DNA of 64,000 nt from Bacillus alkalicellulosilyticus (GTDB lineage Bacteria; Bacillota; Bacilli; Bacillales; Bacillaceae_F), in contig NZ_KV917381.1 in NCBI RefSeq assembly GCF_002019795.1, forward strand, positions 326,001 through 390,000, given 5' to 3'. The translations under genes and the position numbers were made by a program. The notes below the pieces were generated by a model. That model worked only from the letters and a program-made list of their open reading frames with translations. It did not search any database and had not been told where the DNA came from. Shown here piece by piece: positions 1-11,469 of this stretch. Each line of letters starts with the position of its first letter. The first letter of the stretch is position 1.

Positions 1-213
1 GTAAGCCTGCTGATTACTTTTCTTTTTGAAAAAATTAGTGTTAATCGTATTCAAGCAGAGGTGATGCCAGAAAATACAGCCTCAAAGAAAGTACTTCTCA
101 ACAATGGATTAACAAAAGAGGGATTATTACGCCAAGCTTCTGTGTGGACTGGAAAAGGAGTAGTCGACTTGGAAGTGTACGGCCTTCTCAGAGAAGAGTA
201 TACAATAGAATAA
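1..213 (+). CDS. GNAT-family N-acetyltransferase, C-terminal part (partial at window edge)
   Basis: The frame is open from the first base to the TAA at 211-213 and gives 70 residues. The segment FEKISVNRIQAEVMPENTAS, followed by a 'VLLNNGL..EG.LRQ' stretch and a final DLEVYGLLREEY strand, is typical of the C-terminal half of RimJ/RimL-type GNAT acetyltransferases. This half carries the end of the acetyl-CoA-binding fold and the 'N-x-AS-x-x-L/V' helix. RimJ/RimL members acetylate N-terminal alpha-amino groups or small molecules, and the substrate cannot be deduced here. The start codon and N-terminal half lie outside the window. A structured repeat ending in a terminator follows immediately. 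Confidence 0.8.
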   Translation, partial: VSLLITFLFEKISVNRIQAEVMPENTASKKVLLNNGLTKEGLLRQASVWTGKGVVDLEVYGLLREEYTIE

Positions 214-229
214 AAAAGAAAACCCCGAC

Positions 230-384
230 GTCAAAACTGACTAAAACATTCTCAATGGCTTCACTCGCCACAAAGCAAGTTGTGAAAAAAGACTCACAAC
301 TTGCTTTAAAAGATGGTGGCGGTTTCGCTCATTGCAAAGAGGGCACTGAAAAAAGTTAAAAACCTAACTTTTTCAGTGCCCTCT
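230..384. repeat. Composite intergenic repeat, copy 1
   Basis: The element has two hairpins. The first is a perfect 14-bp stem at 272-307 (AAAGCAAGTTGTGA and its complement). The second is the terminator stem at 339-383. The block CAATGGCTTCACTCG (253-267) and the block CATTGCAAAGAGGG (330-343) recur exactly at 41234-41248 and 41252-41265. It lies between the acetyltransferase and katG, which converge. I infer a dispersed non-coding repeat that has been used as a terminator. Confidence 0.65.
339..383. terminator. Bidirectional terminator between the acetyltransferase gene and katG
   Basis: GAGGGCACTGAAAAA and TTTTTCAGTGCCCTC form a long inverted repeat with A/T-rich inner arms. It serves as a rho-independent terminator in either direction for two convergent genes. 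The same stem recurs at 51216-51258. Confidence 0.8.
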
Positions 385-388
385 ATAA

Positions 389-2620
<2,232 letters not shown>

Positions 2621-2679
2621 TCAGAGTATAGTGAGATGAGAATAATTATCTTAAAAATTATAAAAGACTTATAATTTAC

Positions 2680-2731
2680 TAATAATTATTCTAATGTAAT
2701 CATTATACTAATCTATTGCTTGAATTGACAA
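2680..2731 (-). promoter_or_regulatory. katG promoter with PerR-like operator
   Basis: On the minus strand TTGTCA (2726-2731) is separated by 18 bp from TATAAT (2702-2707). Immediately downstream, at the expected transcription start, TTAGAATAATTATTA (2680-2694) matches 12 of 14 defined positions of the Bacillus PerR box TTATAATNATTATAA. A weaker, similar palindrome lies near 2641-2655. PerR control of katG is known in Bacillus, and its operation here is inferred from the site. Confidence 0.7.
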
Positions 2732-2759
2732 GTATAATAACTTAGGAAATCGAAAAAAA

Positions 2760-3143
2760 ATTTACCAACAATATAAAACTAAAAAAGAACTGCTAATTCT
2801 AAGGTAAAGCGAATACTTACGTAAAGCTGTTATGTATAAGATTAACGTTATCTAAGAGGTGTTTATGTAGAAGAACAAGGAAGGTCGAAGAAGAATCTAT
2901 CATAGTTACATTCTCAATTAATTTGCTTTTTCGATAGTGTTTTATCAATTAATTACTTCTGGTAAAGAGTGTACGAGCCCTAACGATAGTTTCATATTCC
3001 CCTTTTTCCTTTATTTAAAACATATTTTGTTAGACATGTTACCTAATATATTGACTTAGTGTAGAATTTAGAAGAATAGGATTCATTTTTTTAGAGCGTA
3101 TGATAAATCGTGATACTAATGTAGTCGGAAGAGGTGCAATAAC
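2760..3143. other. AT-rich intergenic region upstream of the GH43 gene
   Basis: No open frame of interest and no RNA gene was recognised. TTGACT at 3051-3056 could be a -35 element, but no good -10 lies at 16-18 bp. No AraR-like operator was found, unlike upstream of araB and araD, so control of the GH43 gene is unresolved. Confidence 0.4.
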
Positions 3144-4670
3144 ATGAATAAACGCCCAATAAAAACGGTAGATAATGTTCAACAATTTTTTGAAAACCCG
3201 ATACTCTGGACAGACATTCCTGACCCATCTGTCATTCGGGTCGGAGATACATATTATATGTCCAGTACGACGATGCATATGAACCCAGGTCTACCTATTA
3301 TGAAGTCATATGATCTTATACATTGGGAAATTGTAAATTATGTATATGATATTTTGGCTGAGAATGACGAACAAACTCTAAGCAATGGAAAGAACGAATA
3401 TGGAAAAGGTTCATGGGCTAGCAGCTTGCGTTATCATAAAGGAACCTTTTATGTAGCTGTAGGGTCTTTATCTACAGGCAAAACATATATCTTTCAGACT
3501 GAAAATATTGAAAAGGGTCCATGGAAACGTTTTGTTTTCGACCGTTATTATCATGATATGTCATTGCTGTTTGATGATGATGGTCGAGTATTTATGGTGT
3601 ATGACAGTCGAGATATAAAAGTGATTGAATTGACAGCTGATGCTACTGCCATTAAAGAAGGTGGATTAAACAAGACGATAATTCCAGAAGCTAGTTTAGT
3701 GGCAAGTAAAAAAGAAGATGTTGGTCTACCAGCTGAAGGAGCACACATTCATAAAATAAATGGCTACTATTATATATTCACAATAACCTGGCCAAAGAAT
3801 GCACAGCGCACTCAGCTTGTTCATCGTTCAAAAAAAATTGATGGTGATTACGAAGGAAGAGTTGTGTTGAAAGACCAAAGTGGTACAGCTCAAGGTGGAA
3901 TTGTAGATACAGTGGATGGGAACTGGTACTCGATGTTGTTTCGTGATAGTGGTTCCGTTGGACGTATTCCTTGCGTGCTCGCAGTTACGTGGGAAGACGG
4001 ATGGCCAGTATTTGGTGAAAACGGTTCTATTCCAGAGAGGGCACTGGCTCCTATTAGTCATAAGAAATTGAACAATCACATTGTGAAGTCTGATGAGTTC
4101 AATAATTTGATATCTCTTGATGGAGTATGGCAATGGAATCATAATCCAGACAATATGAATTGGTCATTAAGTGAACGTCCAGGGTATGTCAGAATAAGAA
4201 ATGGCAAAATAAGTTCTAACTTAGAGGAAGCAAGAAATATCCTAACTCAAAGAACGTTTGGTCCAGAGTGTTCTGGAATGGTCGCGCTAGACATCACAAA
4301 TATGAAAGATGGAGATGTTGCTGGTTTTGCGGCCTTTCAAAAAGATTATGGCTATGTGGGTGTACAAATGAAGCAGGGTAAGAAAATGATAGTGATGGTC
4401 AATGCCAGTTCAGGAAAAGAAGAGGAAATAGAACATGTTCCGCTTTCTCAGGATACATTGTATCTAAAAATTGATTTTGACTTTAAACAGAAAACCGATA
4501 AAGCATATTTCTTTTATAGTGTAGATGAAACAAACTGGATTCGTATTGGAAATGTCCTGCAAATGAGTTATAAGTTAGACCATTTTATGGGTTATCGATT
4601 TGCTTTATTTACTTATGCTACTTCAAGTACTGGTGGATGTGTAGATTTTGATTATTTTAGAGTAAATTAA
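3144..4670 (+). CDS. GH43-family glycoside hydrolase, probable intracellular arabinosidase/xylosidase
   Basis: The 508-residue protein has an N-terminal five-bladed GH43 propeller (about 18-300) and a C-terminal beta-sandwich of DUF1349/GH43_C2 type (about 320-508). The three GH43 acidic residues are visible by pattern: general base D27 in 'DIPDPSV', pKa-modulating D138 in 'HDMSLLFDDDG' and catalytic acid E198 in 'PAEGAHIHK'. There is no signal peptide, so it should act on imported oligosaccharides. GH43 members remove alpha-L-arabinofuranosyl or beta-D-xylosyl units. The adjoining ara genes and GH127/GH51 enzymes favour arabinosides, but the exact linkage is not readable from sequence. A GAAGAGGTG ribosome-binding site precedes ATG 3144. 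A weak hairpin downstream suggests its own transcript. Confidence 0.85.
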   Translation: MNKRPIKTVDNVQQFFENPILWTDIPDPSVIRVGDTYYMSSTTMHMNPGLPIMKSYDLIHWEIVNYVYDILAENDEQTLSNGKNEYGKGSWASSLRYHKGTFYVAVGSLSTGKTYIFQTENIEKGPWKRFVFDRYYHDMSLLFDDDGRVFMVYDSRDIKVIELTADATAIKEGGLNKTIIPEASLVASKKEDVGLPAEGAHIHKINGYYYIFTITWPKNAQRTQLVHRSKKIDGDYEGRVVLKDQSGTAQGGIVDTVDGNWYSMLFRDSGSVGRIPCVLAVTWEDGWPVFGENGSIPERALAPISHKKLNNHIVKSDEFNNLISLDGVWQWNHNPDNMNWSLSERPGYVRIRNGKISSNLEEARNILTQRTFGPECSGMVALDITNMKDGDVAGFAAFQKDYGYVGVQMKQGKKMIVMVNASSGKEEEIEHVPLSQDTLYLKIDFDFKQKTDKAYFFYSVDETNWIRIGNVLQMSYKLDHFMGYRFALFTYATSSTGGCVDFDYFRVN

Positions 4671-4688
4671 ATTACACTTATGGTTAAA

Positions 4689-4727
4689 ATGACACTGTAA
4701 AGGTAGAATCCTATCTCTTCAGTGTCT
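4689..4727 (+). terminator. Probable weak terminator after the GH43 gene
   Basis: GACACTG and CAGTGTC form the outer stem of an imperfect hairpin, followed by TTAACTTTT. The U-tract is poor, so termination may be partial. Confidence 0.4.
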
Positions 4728-4754
4728 TAACTTTTGGTACATCTTAGTTGTGGT

Positions 4755-4784
4755 TTGAATACAAAGAAAGTTGTACGTACATTT
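4755..4784 (+). promoter_or_regulatory. araB promoter with AraR-like operator
   Basis: TTGAAT (4755-4760), a 17-bp spacer and TACATT (4778-4783) form a sigma-A promoter. AGTTGTACGTACATTT (4769-4784) matches 13 of 16 positions of the B. subtilis AraR operator ATTTGTACGTACAAAT and covers the -10. Binding there would block polymerase until arabinose is present (inference from the known AraR system). Confidence 0.75.
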
Positions 4785-4849
4785 TTTGATTGTGTAAATT
4801 CAGTGCTGCTTTTATAATTGAGTTATTAAAGGTCGAGGGGGACAAGAAC

Positions 4850-6448
4850 ATGAGCATTGAGGTTAAAAAAGCAATTGATAGCGGCAAAACAGTCTTAGGG
4901 ATTGAACTTGGGTCAACGCGGATTAAAGCGGTTCTCATTGGAGAAGATAATGCACCCATCGCTTCTGGAAGCCATGAGTGGGAAAATAAGTATATCGACC
5001 AGGTATGGACATATTCTCTAGAGGATGTTTGGAACGGTTTACAAGACAGTTATCAAAAGCTGTCTGCAGATGTGAAAGAAAAGTACGATGTTACATTACA
5101 GTCTGTAGGAGCGATCGGTATAAGTGCAATGATGCATGGTTATATGCCATTTAATAAAGAAGGGGAGCTATTAGTTCCTTTTCGTACATGGCGTAATAAT
5201 ATAACTGAAAAAGCGTCATCAGAGTTAACCGCGCTTTTTACGTACAATATCCCTCAAAGATGGAGTATTGCACATCTCTACCAAGCGATTCTTAACGAGG
5301 AAGGCCATATCGGTGACATTGATTTTATAACGACACTAGCAGGTTATGTTCATTGGAAACTGACGGGCGAAAAGGTAGTTGGAGTTGGCGAAGCATCTGG
5401 TGTCTTTCCAATTGATTTACACACTAAAAACTATAATCAAACAATGATTACACAGTTTAATAACTTGGACGCTGTAAAAGATTTACCATGGAATCTTAAT
5501 GAGGTATTACCTCGTGTCTTAGTAGCGGGAGAAAATGCAGGTTCTCTGACAAAAGAAGGAGCGCTCCTTCTCGATAAAAGTGGGCAGTTAACAGCGGGTA
5601 TTCCTTTATGTCCACCTGAAGGGGATGCGGGAACCGGTATGGTTGCGACCAACAGCATAGCGAAGCGGACAGGTAATGTTTCTGCGGGCACGTCAGCCTT
5701 TGCGATGGTTGTCTTAGAAAAAGAGCTGACAAAAGTTTACCCGGAAATTGACCTCGTAACGACTCCTACAGGGAATTTAGTAGCGATGGCTCATTCAAAT
5801 AATTGTTCTTCGGACCTAAATGCATGGGTAGGGTTATTTGATGAATTGACAGAGGCCTTGGGATTGGGTATTGATAAAAATAGATTATATGAAACGCTAT
5901 TTAATCTGGCCCTTAAAGGAGATCCTGATGGCGGAGGGTTATTATCTTACGGGTATCTTTCAGGAGAACATATGACTCATTTTGAGGAAGGACGTCCGTT
6001 GTTTGTACGTTCTTCGGCTAGTCAATTTAATTTAGCAAATTTCATGCGTGTTCAATTGTATACGGCGTTTGGTGCAATGAAAATGGGAATGGATATTCTA
6101 TTCAAAGAAGAAAAAGTAAGTCTAGATGAAGTATTAGGTCATGGTGGACTATTTAAGACAGAAGGTGTAGGACAAAAAATGCTAGCAGCTGCCTTTGGTG
6201 TTCCTGTTTCTGTAATGGAAACAGCAGGAGAAGGCGGAGCATGGGGCATTGCCTTGCTTGGGTCGTATATGGTTAACAAAAAGGAAAACGAAACATTGGA
6301 ACACTATTTAAAAGAAAATGTATTTGCTGGTCAAACGGTAAAAACAGTTCGTCCAGACGAGAAAGATGTTACTGGTTATGAACAATTTATGGAACGATAT
6401 AAGAAGGGGCTACCAATCGAAAGAGCGGCAGTAAATCATCTTAAGTAA
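4850..6448 (+). CDS. araB: FGGY-family sugar kinase, probable L-ribulokinase
   Basis: It is predicted to phosphorylate L-ribulose to L-ribulose 5-phosphate between AraA and AraD. At 532 residues it is an FGGY kinase with the N-terminal phosphate-binding signature '[13 protein letters not shown]' and a C-terminal ATP-binding half containing '[14 protein letters not shown]' and '[18 protein letters not shown]'. It does not resemble the roughly 560-residue B. subtilis AraB. It resembles the shorter ribulokinase type known from Bacteroides and clostridial arabinose clusters, so the assignment rests partly on context. I chose ATG 4850 because GAGGGGGA lies upstream; the frame stays open to 4790. 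It has an AraR-like promoter and its own terminator. Confidence 0.8.
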   Translation: MSIEVKKAIDSGKTVLGIELGSTRIKAVLIGEDNAPIASGSHEWENKYIDQVWTYSLEDVWNGLQDSYQKLSADVKEKYDVTLQSVGAIGISAMMHGYMPFNKEGELLVPFRTWRNNITEKASSELTALFTYNIPQRWSIAHLYQAILNEEGHIGDIDFITTLAGYVHWKLTGEKVVGVGEASGVFPIDLHTKNYNQTMITQFNNLDAVKDLPWNLNEVLPRVLVAGENAGSLTKEGALLLDKSGQLTAGIPLCPPEGDAGTGMVATNSIAKRTGNVSAGTSAFAMVVLEKELTKVYPEIDLVTTPTGNLVAMAHSNNCSSDLNAWVGLFDELTEALGLGIDKNRLYETLFNLALKGDPDGGGLLSYGYLSGEHMTHFEEGRPLFVRSSASQFNLANFMRVQLYTAFGAMKMGMDILFKEEKVSLDEVLGHGGLFKTEGVGQKMLAAAFGVPVSVMETAGEGGAWGIALLGSYMVNKKENETLEHYLKENVFAGQTVKTVRPDEKDVTGYEQFMERYKKGLPIERAAVNHLK

Positions 6449-6452
6449 GCTA

Positions 6453-6487
6453 GAACGTGGTAGGGGAAGCTCCTCTACCACGTTTTT
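6453..6487 (+). terminator. Terminator after araB
   Basis: ACGTGGTAG and CTACCACGT form a long stem followed by TTTTTATTT. It separates araB from the araDA transcript. Confidence 0.85.
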
Positions 6488-6540
6488 ATTTGATAATATA
6501 GGAAATAATAAAAAGAAGGATGACTATAGCTCATTTGCTA

Positions 6541-6556
6541 TATTGTACGCACAAGA
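6541..6556. promoter_or_regulatory. Possible auxiliary AraR-like site
   Basis: TATTGTACGCACAAGA matches 11 of 16 positions of the AraR consensus. It lies 156 bp upstream (centre to centre) of the strong operator in the araD promoter. Paired sites acting by looping are known for AraR, and this weaker copy is a candidate only. Confidence 0.4.
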
Positions 6557-6690
6557 TAAAAGCGATTCTATTGTCCTGTTAAGGAAATAGATAGCTTACT
6601 GTATTTTTATTAGCAACTCATCCTGTAAAACGACAAAGATTCTTTGATTTCTTATCGTTTTTAATGGTGCTACTGCTAAGTAAAAGAATG

Positions 6691-6719
6691 TTGAATATTT
6701 GTACGTACAACTATATAAT
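6691..6719 (+). promoter_or_regulatory. araDA promoter with AraR operator filling the spacer
   Basis: TTGAAT (6691-6696), 17 bp, then TATAAT (6714-6719). The 16-bp ATTTGTACGTACAACT (6697-6712) matches the AraR consensus at 15 of 16 positions and occupies almost the whole spacer. Confidence 0.88.
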
Positions 6720-6762
6720 AGGACGTAGAATGAAATGTGACTACAGAGGGGAGTGACCTTGC

Positions 6763-7461
6763 ATGTATGAACAATTAAAGCAAGCTGTTTTAGAAGCAAA
6801 TCTAGATTTGCCTAAGTACGGACTTGTTACATTTACATGGGGGAATGTTAGTGGAATAGACAGAGAAAACGGGATTGTAGCGATTAAGCCGAGTGGTGTT
6901 TCCTACGAAAAATTGAAGAGAGACGATATCGTTTTACTAGACTTAGACGGTAATGTTGTCGAAGGTTCTCTAAACCCTTCTTCAGATACTCCTACTCATC
7001 TTCAATTATATAGAGCGTTTCCTCAGGTCGGAGGAATTGTTCATACGCATTCGCCGTGGGCAACAAGTTGGGCGCAAGCGGGTAAAGGCATTCCTGCGCT
7101 TGGCACAACACATGCGGATTATTTTTATGGACATATTCCTTGCACACGTCCAATGACAGAGCAAGAAATTAAGGGTGATTATGAAAGAGAAACAGGCAAT
7201 GTGATTATCGAGACTTTTGATGGGATTGACCCAATGCAAATCCCAAGTGTTCTTGTTCACAGTCATGCCCCGTTTAATTGGGGAAAAGACCCACATGAAG
7301 CCTTGCATAATGCAGTAGTTTTAGAAGAAGTAGCTAAAATGGCTTCAAGAACATATCGCATTAATCCAGATGTTGAACCGATGGACCAAAACCTGTTAAA
7401 CAAGCACTTTTTAAGAAAACATGGAGCAAATGCATATTACGGCCAATTAAAAAAGGATTAA
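6763..7461 (+). CDS. araD: L-ribulose-5-phosphate 4-epimerase AraD
   Basis: It converts L-ribulose 5-phosphate to D-xylulose 5-phosphate, feeding the pentose phosphate pathway. The 232-residue length and the class II aldolase/adducin fold fit AraD. Visible motifs include 'FTWGNVSG' and 'IKPSGV' near the N-terminus, the metal-binding histidines in '[11 protein letters not shown]' and a further histidine in '[12 protein letters not shown]'. GAGGGGAGTG precedes ATG 6763. It is the first gene of an araD-araA transcript driven by the AraR-controlled promoter, and araA follows after about 30 bp. Confidence 0.96.
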   Translation: MYEQLKQAVLEANLDLPKYGLVTFTWGNVSGIDRENGIVAIKPSGVSYEKLKRDDIVLLDLDGNVVEGSLNPSSDTPTHLQLYRAFPQVGGIVHTHSPWATSWAQAGKGIPALGTTHADYFYGHIPCTRPMTEQEIKGDYERETGNVIIETFDGIDPMQIPSVLVHSHAPFNWGKDPHEALHNAVVLEEVAKMASRTYRINPDVEPMDQNLLNKHFLRKHGANAYYGQLKKD

Positions 7462-7493
7462 TCAAAAACGATAAACACTGAGGAGGAAATATT

Positions 7494-8984
7494 ATGTTAC
7501 AAGTAAGACCTTATGAATTTTGGTTTGTGACAGGAAGTCAACACCTATATGGACCAGAAACACTTCAAGAAGTAGAGGCGCATTCAAGAGAGATTACAGA
7601 AGGTTTGGATAAAGATGAAACGATTCCATTTAAGCTTGTATTTAAACCGATTCTGACAACACCAGATGCAATTAGAAGGTTATGTATTGATGCAAATGCC
7701 GATGATAACTGTGCAGGTATTATTACATGGATGCACACGTTCTCTCCTGCAAAAATGTGGATTGCTGGTTTATCTCAACTAAGAAAACCATTATTACACT
7801 TGCATACTCAGTATAACCGTGATATTCCTTGGGATAGCATTGATATGGACTTTATGAACTTAAACCAAGCCGCTCATGGGGATCGCGAGTACGGATTTTT
7901 AGGTGCTCGAATGGATATTGCTCGAAAAGTCATTGTTGGCTACTGGGATGACGCAAATGTAAAATCACGTATTGGCGGTTGGATGCAAACAGCTGTTGGT
8001 TTCACTGAAGGAAATTCTTTGAAAATTGCACGATTTGGCGATAACATGCGAGAAGTGGCTGTAACTGAAGGGGATAAAGTAGAGGCACAAATCCAATTTG
8101 GTTGGTCAACAAATGGGTATGCTGTTGGCGATTTAGCTCAACAGATCCAAGCGGTTTCTGAATCTGATGTTAATGCTCTATTTGACGAGTATAGTGAACT
8201 TTATGATTTAGCGCCAGAAGCGCGTGCGGCAGGAGCAATCCAAGATTCAATTCGTGAACAAGCTCGAATTGAGATAGGGATGAAGGCATTCCTTCAACAG
8301 GGAAACTTTAGTGCATTTACAACTACATTTGAAGACCTACATGGAATCAAACAGCTACCAGGTCTTGCGGTACAACGTCTAATGGCAGAAGGATATGGTT
8401 TTGCTGGAGAAGGCGACTGGAAAACAGCAGCATTACTTCGTGTAATGAAAATCATGGCTAACAATAAAGGAACATCTTTCATGGAGGACTATACGTATCA
8501 TATGGAGCCAGGGAACGAATTAGTATTAGGTTCTCATATGCTTGAGATTTGTCCTACCATTGCTGCAACGAAACCAAAGATTGAAGTTCATCCTTTAGGA
8601 ATTGGTGGAAAAGCAGACCCAGCTCGAATGGTGTTTGATGGTGCGGAGGGTCGTGCGCTTAATGCATCACTTATTGACCTTGGCAATCGTTTCCGATTAG
8701 TCATTAACGAAGTAGATGCTGTTAAGCCAGTCAAGGCAATGCCGAAACTTCCTGTCGCTAGAGTACTATGGAAAGCACAACCTTCTTTGAATGAGGCTGC
8801 GGAAGCTTGGATTCGAGCAGGCGGAGCTCACCACACGGTGTTTACTTATGAAGTAACAACGGAACAATTAGTAGATTGGGCAGAAATGACTGGAATTGAA
8901 ACCGTAATTATCGATAAAAACACAGATTTATTAACATTCCGTAATACGTTAAAGTTAAATGATATCGCTTGGAAGCTTAAATAA
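7494..8984 (+). CDS. araA: L-arabinose isomerase AraA
   Basis: It isomerises L-arabinose to L-ribulose in the cytoplasm and is metal dependent. The 496-residue length fits bacterial AraA. Family sequences such as '[18 protein letters not shown]', '[12 protein letters not shown]' and the late '[13 protein letters not shown]' segment are intact. The expected catalytic glutamates and metal-binding histidines lie in the middle region around '[10 protein letters not shown]' and '[10 protein letters not shown]'. GAGGAGG precedes ATG 7494. It is cotranscribed with araD and ends in a strong hairpin before GH127. Confidence 0.97.
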   Translation: MLQVRPYEFWFVTGSQHLYGPETLQEVEAHSREITEGLDKDETIPFKLVFKPILTTPDAIRRLCIDANADDNCAGIITWMHTFSPAKMWIAGLSQLRKPLLHLHTQYNRDIPWDSIDMDFMNLNQAAHGDREYGFLGARMDIARKVIVGYWDDANVKSRIGGWMQTAVGFTEGNSLKIARFGDNMREVAVTEGDKVEAQIQFGWSTNGYAVGDLAQQIQAVSESDVNALFDEYSELYDLAPEARAAGAIQDSIREQARIEIGMKAFLQQGNFSAFTTTFEDLHGIKQLPGLAVQRLMAEGYGFAGEGDWKTAALLRVMKIMANNKGTSFMEDYTYHMEPGNELVLGSHMLEICPTIAATKPKIEVHPLGIGGKADPARMVFDGAEGRALNASLIDLGNRFRLVINEVDAVKPVKAMPKLPVARVLWKAQPSLNEAAEAWIRAGGAHHTVFTYEVTTEQLVDWAEMTGIETVIIDKNTDLLTFRNTLKLNDIAWKLK

Positions 8985-8999
8985 GTAATGATAAATGAT

Positions 9000-9036
9000 G
9001 TGTAACTAGGTAAGTGTCAGACTTATCTAGTTACAC
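9000..9036 (+). terminator. Hairpin after araA
   Basis: GTGTAACTAG and CTAGTTACAC anchor a stem of about 15 bp. The following tract (TATATTTCTT) is only moderately U-rich, so it may act as a leaky terminator or an mRNA-stabilising end. Confidence 0.6.
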
Positions 9037-9082
9037 TATATTTCTTGACCTAGTAGCTAGTTAAGACGACTAAAAAAAGAAG

Positions 9083-9096
9083 TGGAAGCGCTTAAC
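9083..9096. promoter_or_regulatory. Candidate cre (CcpA) site upstream of GH127
   Basis: TGGAAGCGCTTAAC, read on the minus strand as GTTAAGCGCTTCCA, matches 12 of 14 positions of the cre consensus TGWAARCGYTWNCW. It lies about 45 bp before the GH127 start, which would suit catabolite repression of GH127 and abfA. Confidence 0.55.
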
Positions 9097-9141
9097 AAAA
9101 ATAATTAAAACAAATAGCTAGGGATGAGGAGGTTGAGAAGT

Positions 9142-11415
9142 ATGGTAAAAATAGACCTTTTGCAAGGGATGTTCAAAGATTCTCAAGAAAAAGGAAAAGA
9201 GTACTTGCTGTATTTAGATGTCGACCGACTTATGGCGCCATGTTATGAAGCTGTTTCACTTACTCCTAAAAAGAATCGATATGGTGGCTGGGAGTCAACA
9301 GGAATTAGTGGGCATTCGATTGGTCATTGGCTCTCTGCGGTAGCTCAAATGTGGACTGTAACAAAGGATGAGTTGCTAAAGCAAAAACTAGAATATGCCA
9401 TTGACGAACTTGCTTATGTGCAGAGTTTTGACAAAGATGGATATGTCAGTGGATTTTCAAGAGAATGTTTTGATAAGACATTTACTGGAGACTTTGAGGT
9501 TGAAAATTTTAGTCTGGCTGGGCAGTGGGTGCCTTGGTATAGTCTCCATAAAATATATGCAGGTCTTATAGATTGTTATCAACTTCTTGGGAACGATAAA
9601 GCATTAGAGGTAGTAATAAAGCTTGCCGATTGGGTACAAAATGGGTCAGCTCACTTAACGGATGACCAATTTCAGAAGATGCTTACGTGTGAGCATGGCG
9701 GAATGAACGAAGCCATGGCTGACTTATATTTGATTACAGGAGAGCGGGGCTATTTAGACCTTGCGATTCGGTTTTGTCATAAAGCAGTACTGGACCCACT
9801 AGCACATGGAATTGATGAGTTAGAAGGAAAGCATGCCAATACGCAAATTCCCAAGGTCATTGGTGCAGCGAAATTATTTAACATTACGAGAGACGAAAAA
9901 TATAAGAAAATAGCTGTTTTCTTCTGGAATCAAGTGACAACATCTCGGTCTTACATGATTGGTGGCAATAGTAAGGATGAGCATTTTGGCCCAATGAATG
10001 ATGAGAAACTAGGCGTTCAAACAACGGAAACATGCAACACGTACAATATGTTAAAACTTACAGAAATCATGTTTGAATGGTTTAGAGATGTAAAACAAGT
10101 AGATTTCTACGAGAGAGCGCTATACAATCATATACTAGCATCGCAAGATCCAGATTCAGGAATGAAAACGTATTTTGTTTCCTCACAACCTGGACATTTT
10201 AAAGTGTATTGTACACCAGAAAACTCCTTTTGGTGTTGTACAGGAACTGGGATGGAGAATCCTGCACGGTATACAAGGGGAATTTACTATGTAAACTCAA
10301 GTGATTTTTATGTAAATCTATTTATTCCTTCGACGATTGAAATTACAGAGACAGACTTTATAGTAAAGCAGGAAACTAATTTTCCAGAAACGGACCGTAC
10401 AAAACTTTTCGTAGAAAAAGGGAGTAACCATTATTATAGCCTACATATTCGGGTTCCTTACTGGATAGCGGGTTCCGTAACGGCTTTAGTTAACGGGAAA
10501 TCAACATATACCAGTGTGGAAAGTGGCTATTTAACGATAGAACGAAAGTGGAACACTGGAGATACGATAGAGATTCATCTCCCAATCGACCTTCATCTTT
10601 ATACAGCTAAGGATGACCCTTATAAAGTAGGAATTATGTATGGACCAATTGTGTTAGCAGGTGCATTAGGTCGAGAGAACTTCCCTGAGAATGATATTAT
10701 TGCTGACCACCTTGCATTAAATAATCATCCGCTTATTGAAGTGCCGGATCTTGTTGCTGATAAAACAAAACTTTCAGAATGGATTAAACGAGTGGAAGGC
10801 TCACCGTTACGGTTTGAAACAGAAGCCGTAGGACAACCAGGAGATGTGAAAGTAACATTGCTTCCTTTTTATAACCTTCATCACCAAAGGTATACCATGT
10901 ATTGGAACCTCATGAATGATGAAGAATTTTCAACATTTGTTGATAAAGAAAGGGAAGAAAGAAAAAGGTTACAAACCGTTACGGTTGACTTTGTACAACC
11001 TAGTGAACAACAGCCAGAAGTAGAGCATGGAATAAAGTCACTAAATTCAAATGCAGGATACTTTCATCTCGTTCAACGCGGGTGGCGTGATGCTAGGGAC
11101 CAAGGGTATTTTAGCTATAAAATGAAAGTAGAAGAAGACAAGAAAATGGGGTTAGAAGTCACATACTTTGGTGGCGACCGAACTATCGAGGAAGATAACA
11201 AAACATATGAACGAGAATTTGATATTCTCATTGATGGAGTTGTTATTGCTAGTCAAAAACTAGAATCAAATGCATCTCCAGTAAGTACTTTTGATGTTCG
11301 ATACTCTATTCCATATGAACTTACAGAAGGAAAGACTAGCGTAGAAGTAACGTTTAGATCAAATGAAGAAGGAAAAATAGCTGGTGGAGTATATGGAGTG
11401 AGAATGACTAAATAA
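9142..11415 (+). CDS. GH127 beta-L-arabinofuranosidase
   Basis: GH127 (formerly DUF1680) enzymes remove terminal beta-L-arabinofuranosyl residues, for example from plant hydroxyproline-rich glycoprotein glycans. The 757-residue protein has an (alpha/alpha)6 barrel with 'GHSIGHWLSA' near the N-terminus and C-terminal beta domains. By comparison with the characterised Bifidobacterium enzyme, the zinc ligands and nucleophile are recognisable as E296 and C298 in 'TTETCNT' and C365-C366 in 'FWCCTGTGMEN'. I start at ATG 9142 (MVKIDLLQG). The upstream in-frame ATG at 9124 is part of the GAGGAGG ribosome-binding region. No signal peptide is present, so it is cytoplasmic. abfA follows after 54 bp with no terminator seen, so the two are probably cotranscribed. 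Confidence 0.92.
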   Translation: MVKIDLLQGMFKDSQEKGKEYLLYLDVDRLMAPCYEAVSLTPKKNRYGGWESTGISGHSIGHWLSAVAQMWTVTKDELLKQKLEYAIDELAYVQSFDKDGYVSGFSRECFDKTFTGDFEVENFSLAGQWVPWYSLHKIYAGLIDCYQLLGNDKALEVVIKLADWVQNGSAHLTDDQFQKMLTCEHGGMNEAMADLYLITGERGYLDLAIRFCHKAVLDPLAHGIDELEGKHANTQIPKVIGAAKLFNITRDEKYKKIAVFFWNQVTTSRSYMIGGNSKDEHFGPMNDEKLGVQTTETCNTYNMLKLTEIMFEWFRDVKQVDFYERALYNHILASQDPDSGMKTYFVSSQPGHFKVYCTPENSFWCCTGTGMENPARYTRGIYYVNSSDFYVNLFIPSTIEITETDFIVKQETNFPETDRTKLFVEKGSNHYYSLHIRVPYWIAGSVTALVNGKSTYTSVESGYLTIERKWNTGDTIEIHLPIDLHLYTAKDDPYKVGIMYGPIVLAGALGRENFPENDIIADHLALNNHPLIEVPDLVADKTKLSEWIKRVEGSPLRFETEAVGQPGDVKVTLLPFYNLHHQRYTMYWNLMNDEEFSTFVDKEREERKRLQTVTVDFVQPSEQQPEVEHGIKSLNSNAGYFHLVQRGWRDARDQGYFSYKMKVEEDKKMGLEVTYFGGDRTIEEDNKTYEREFDILIDGVVIASQKLESNASPVSTFDVRYSIPYELTEGKTSVEVTFRSNEEGKIAGGVYGVRMTK

Positions 11416-11469
11416 GACTACCAAGACTAGACGTAACACAAATATGAGTACGATTAAGGAGTATCCAAT

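Noticed and set aside
144-359. 71-residue frame on the plus strand between the acetyltransferase gene and katG
   Set aside because: It runs through two strong hairpins and the end of the acetyltransferase gene in another frame; no ribosome-binding site or family.
2961-2985. GTGTACGAG near the GH43 promoter as an AraR half-site
   Set aside because: Only one half matches the AraR consensus; the second half is lost.
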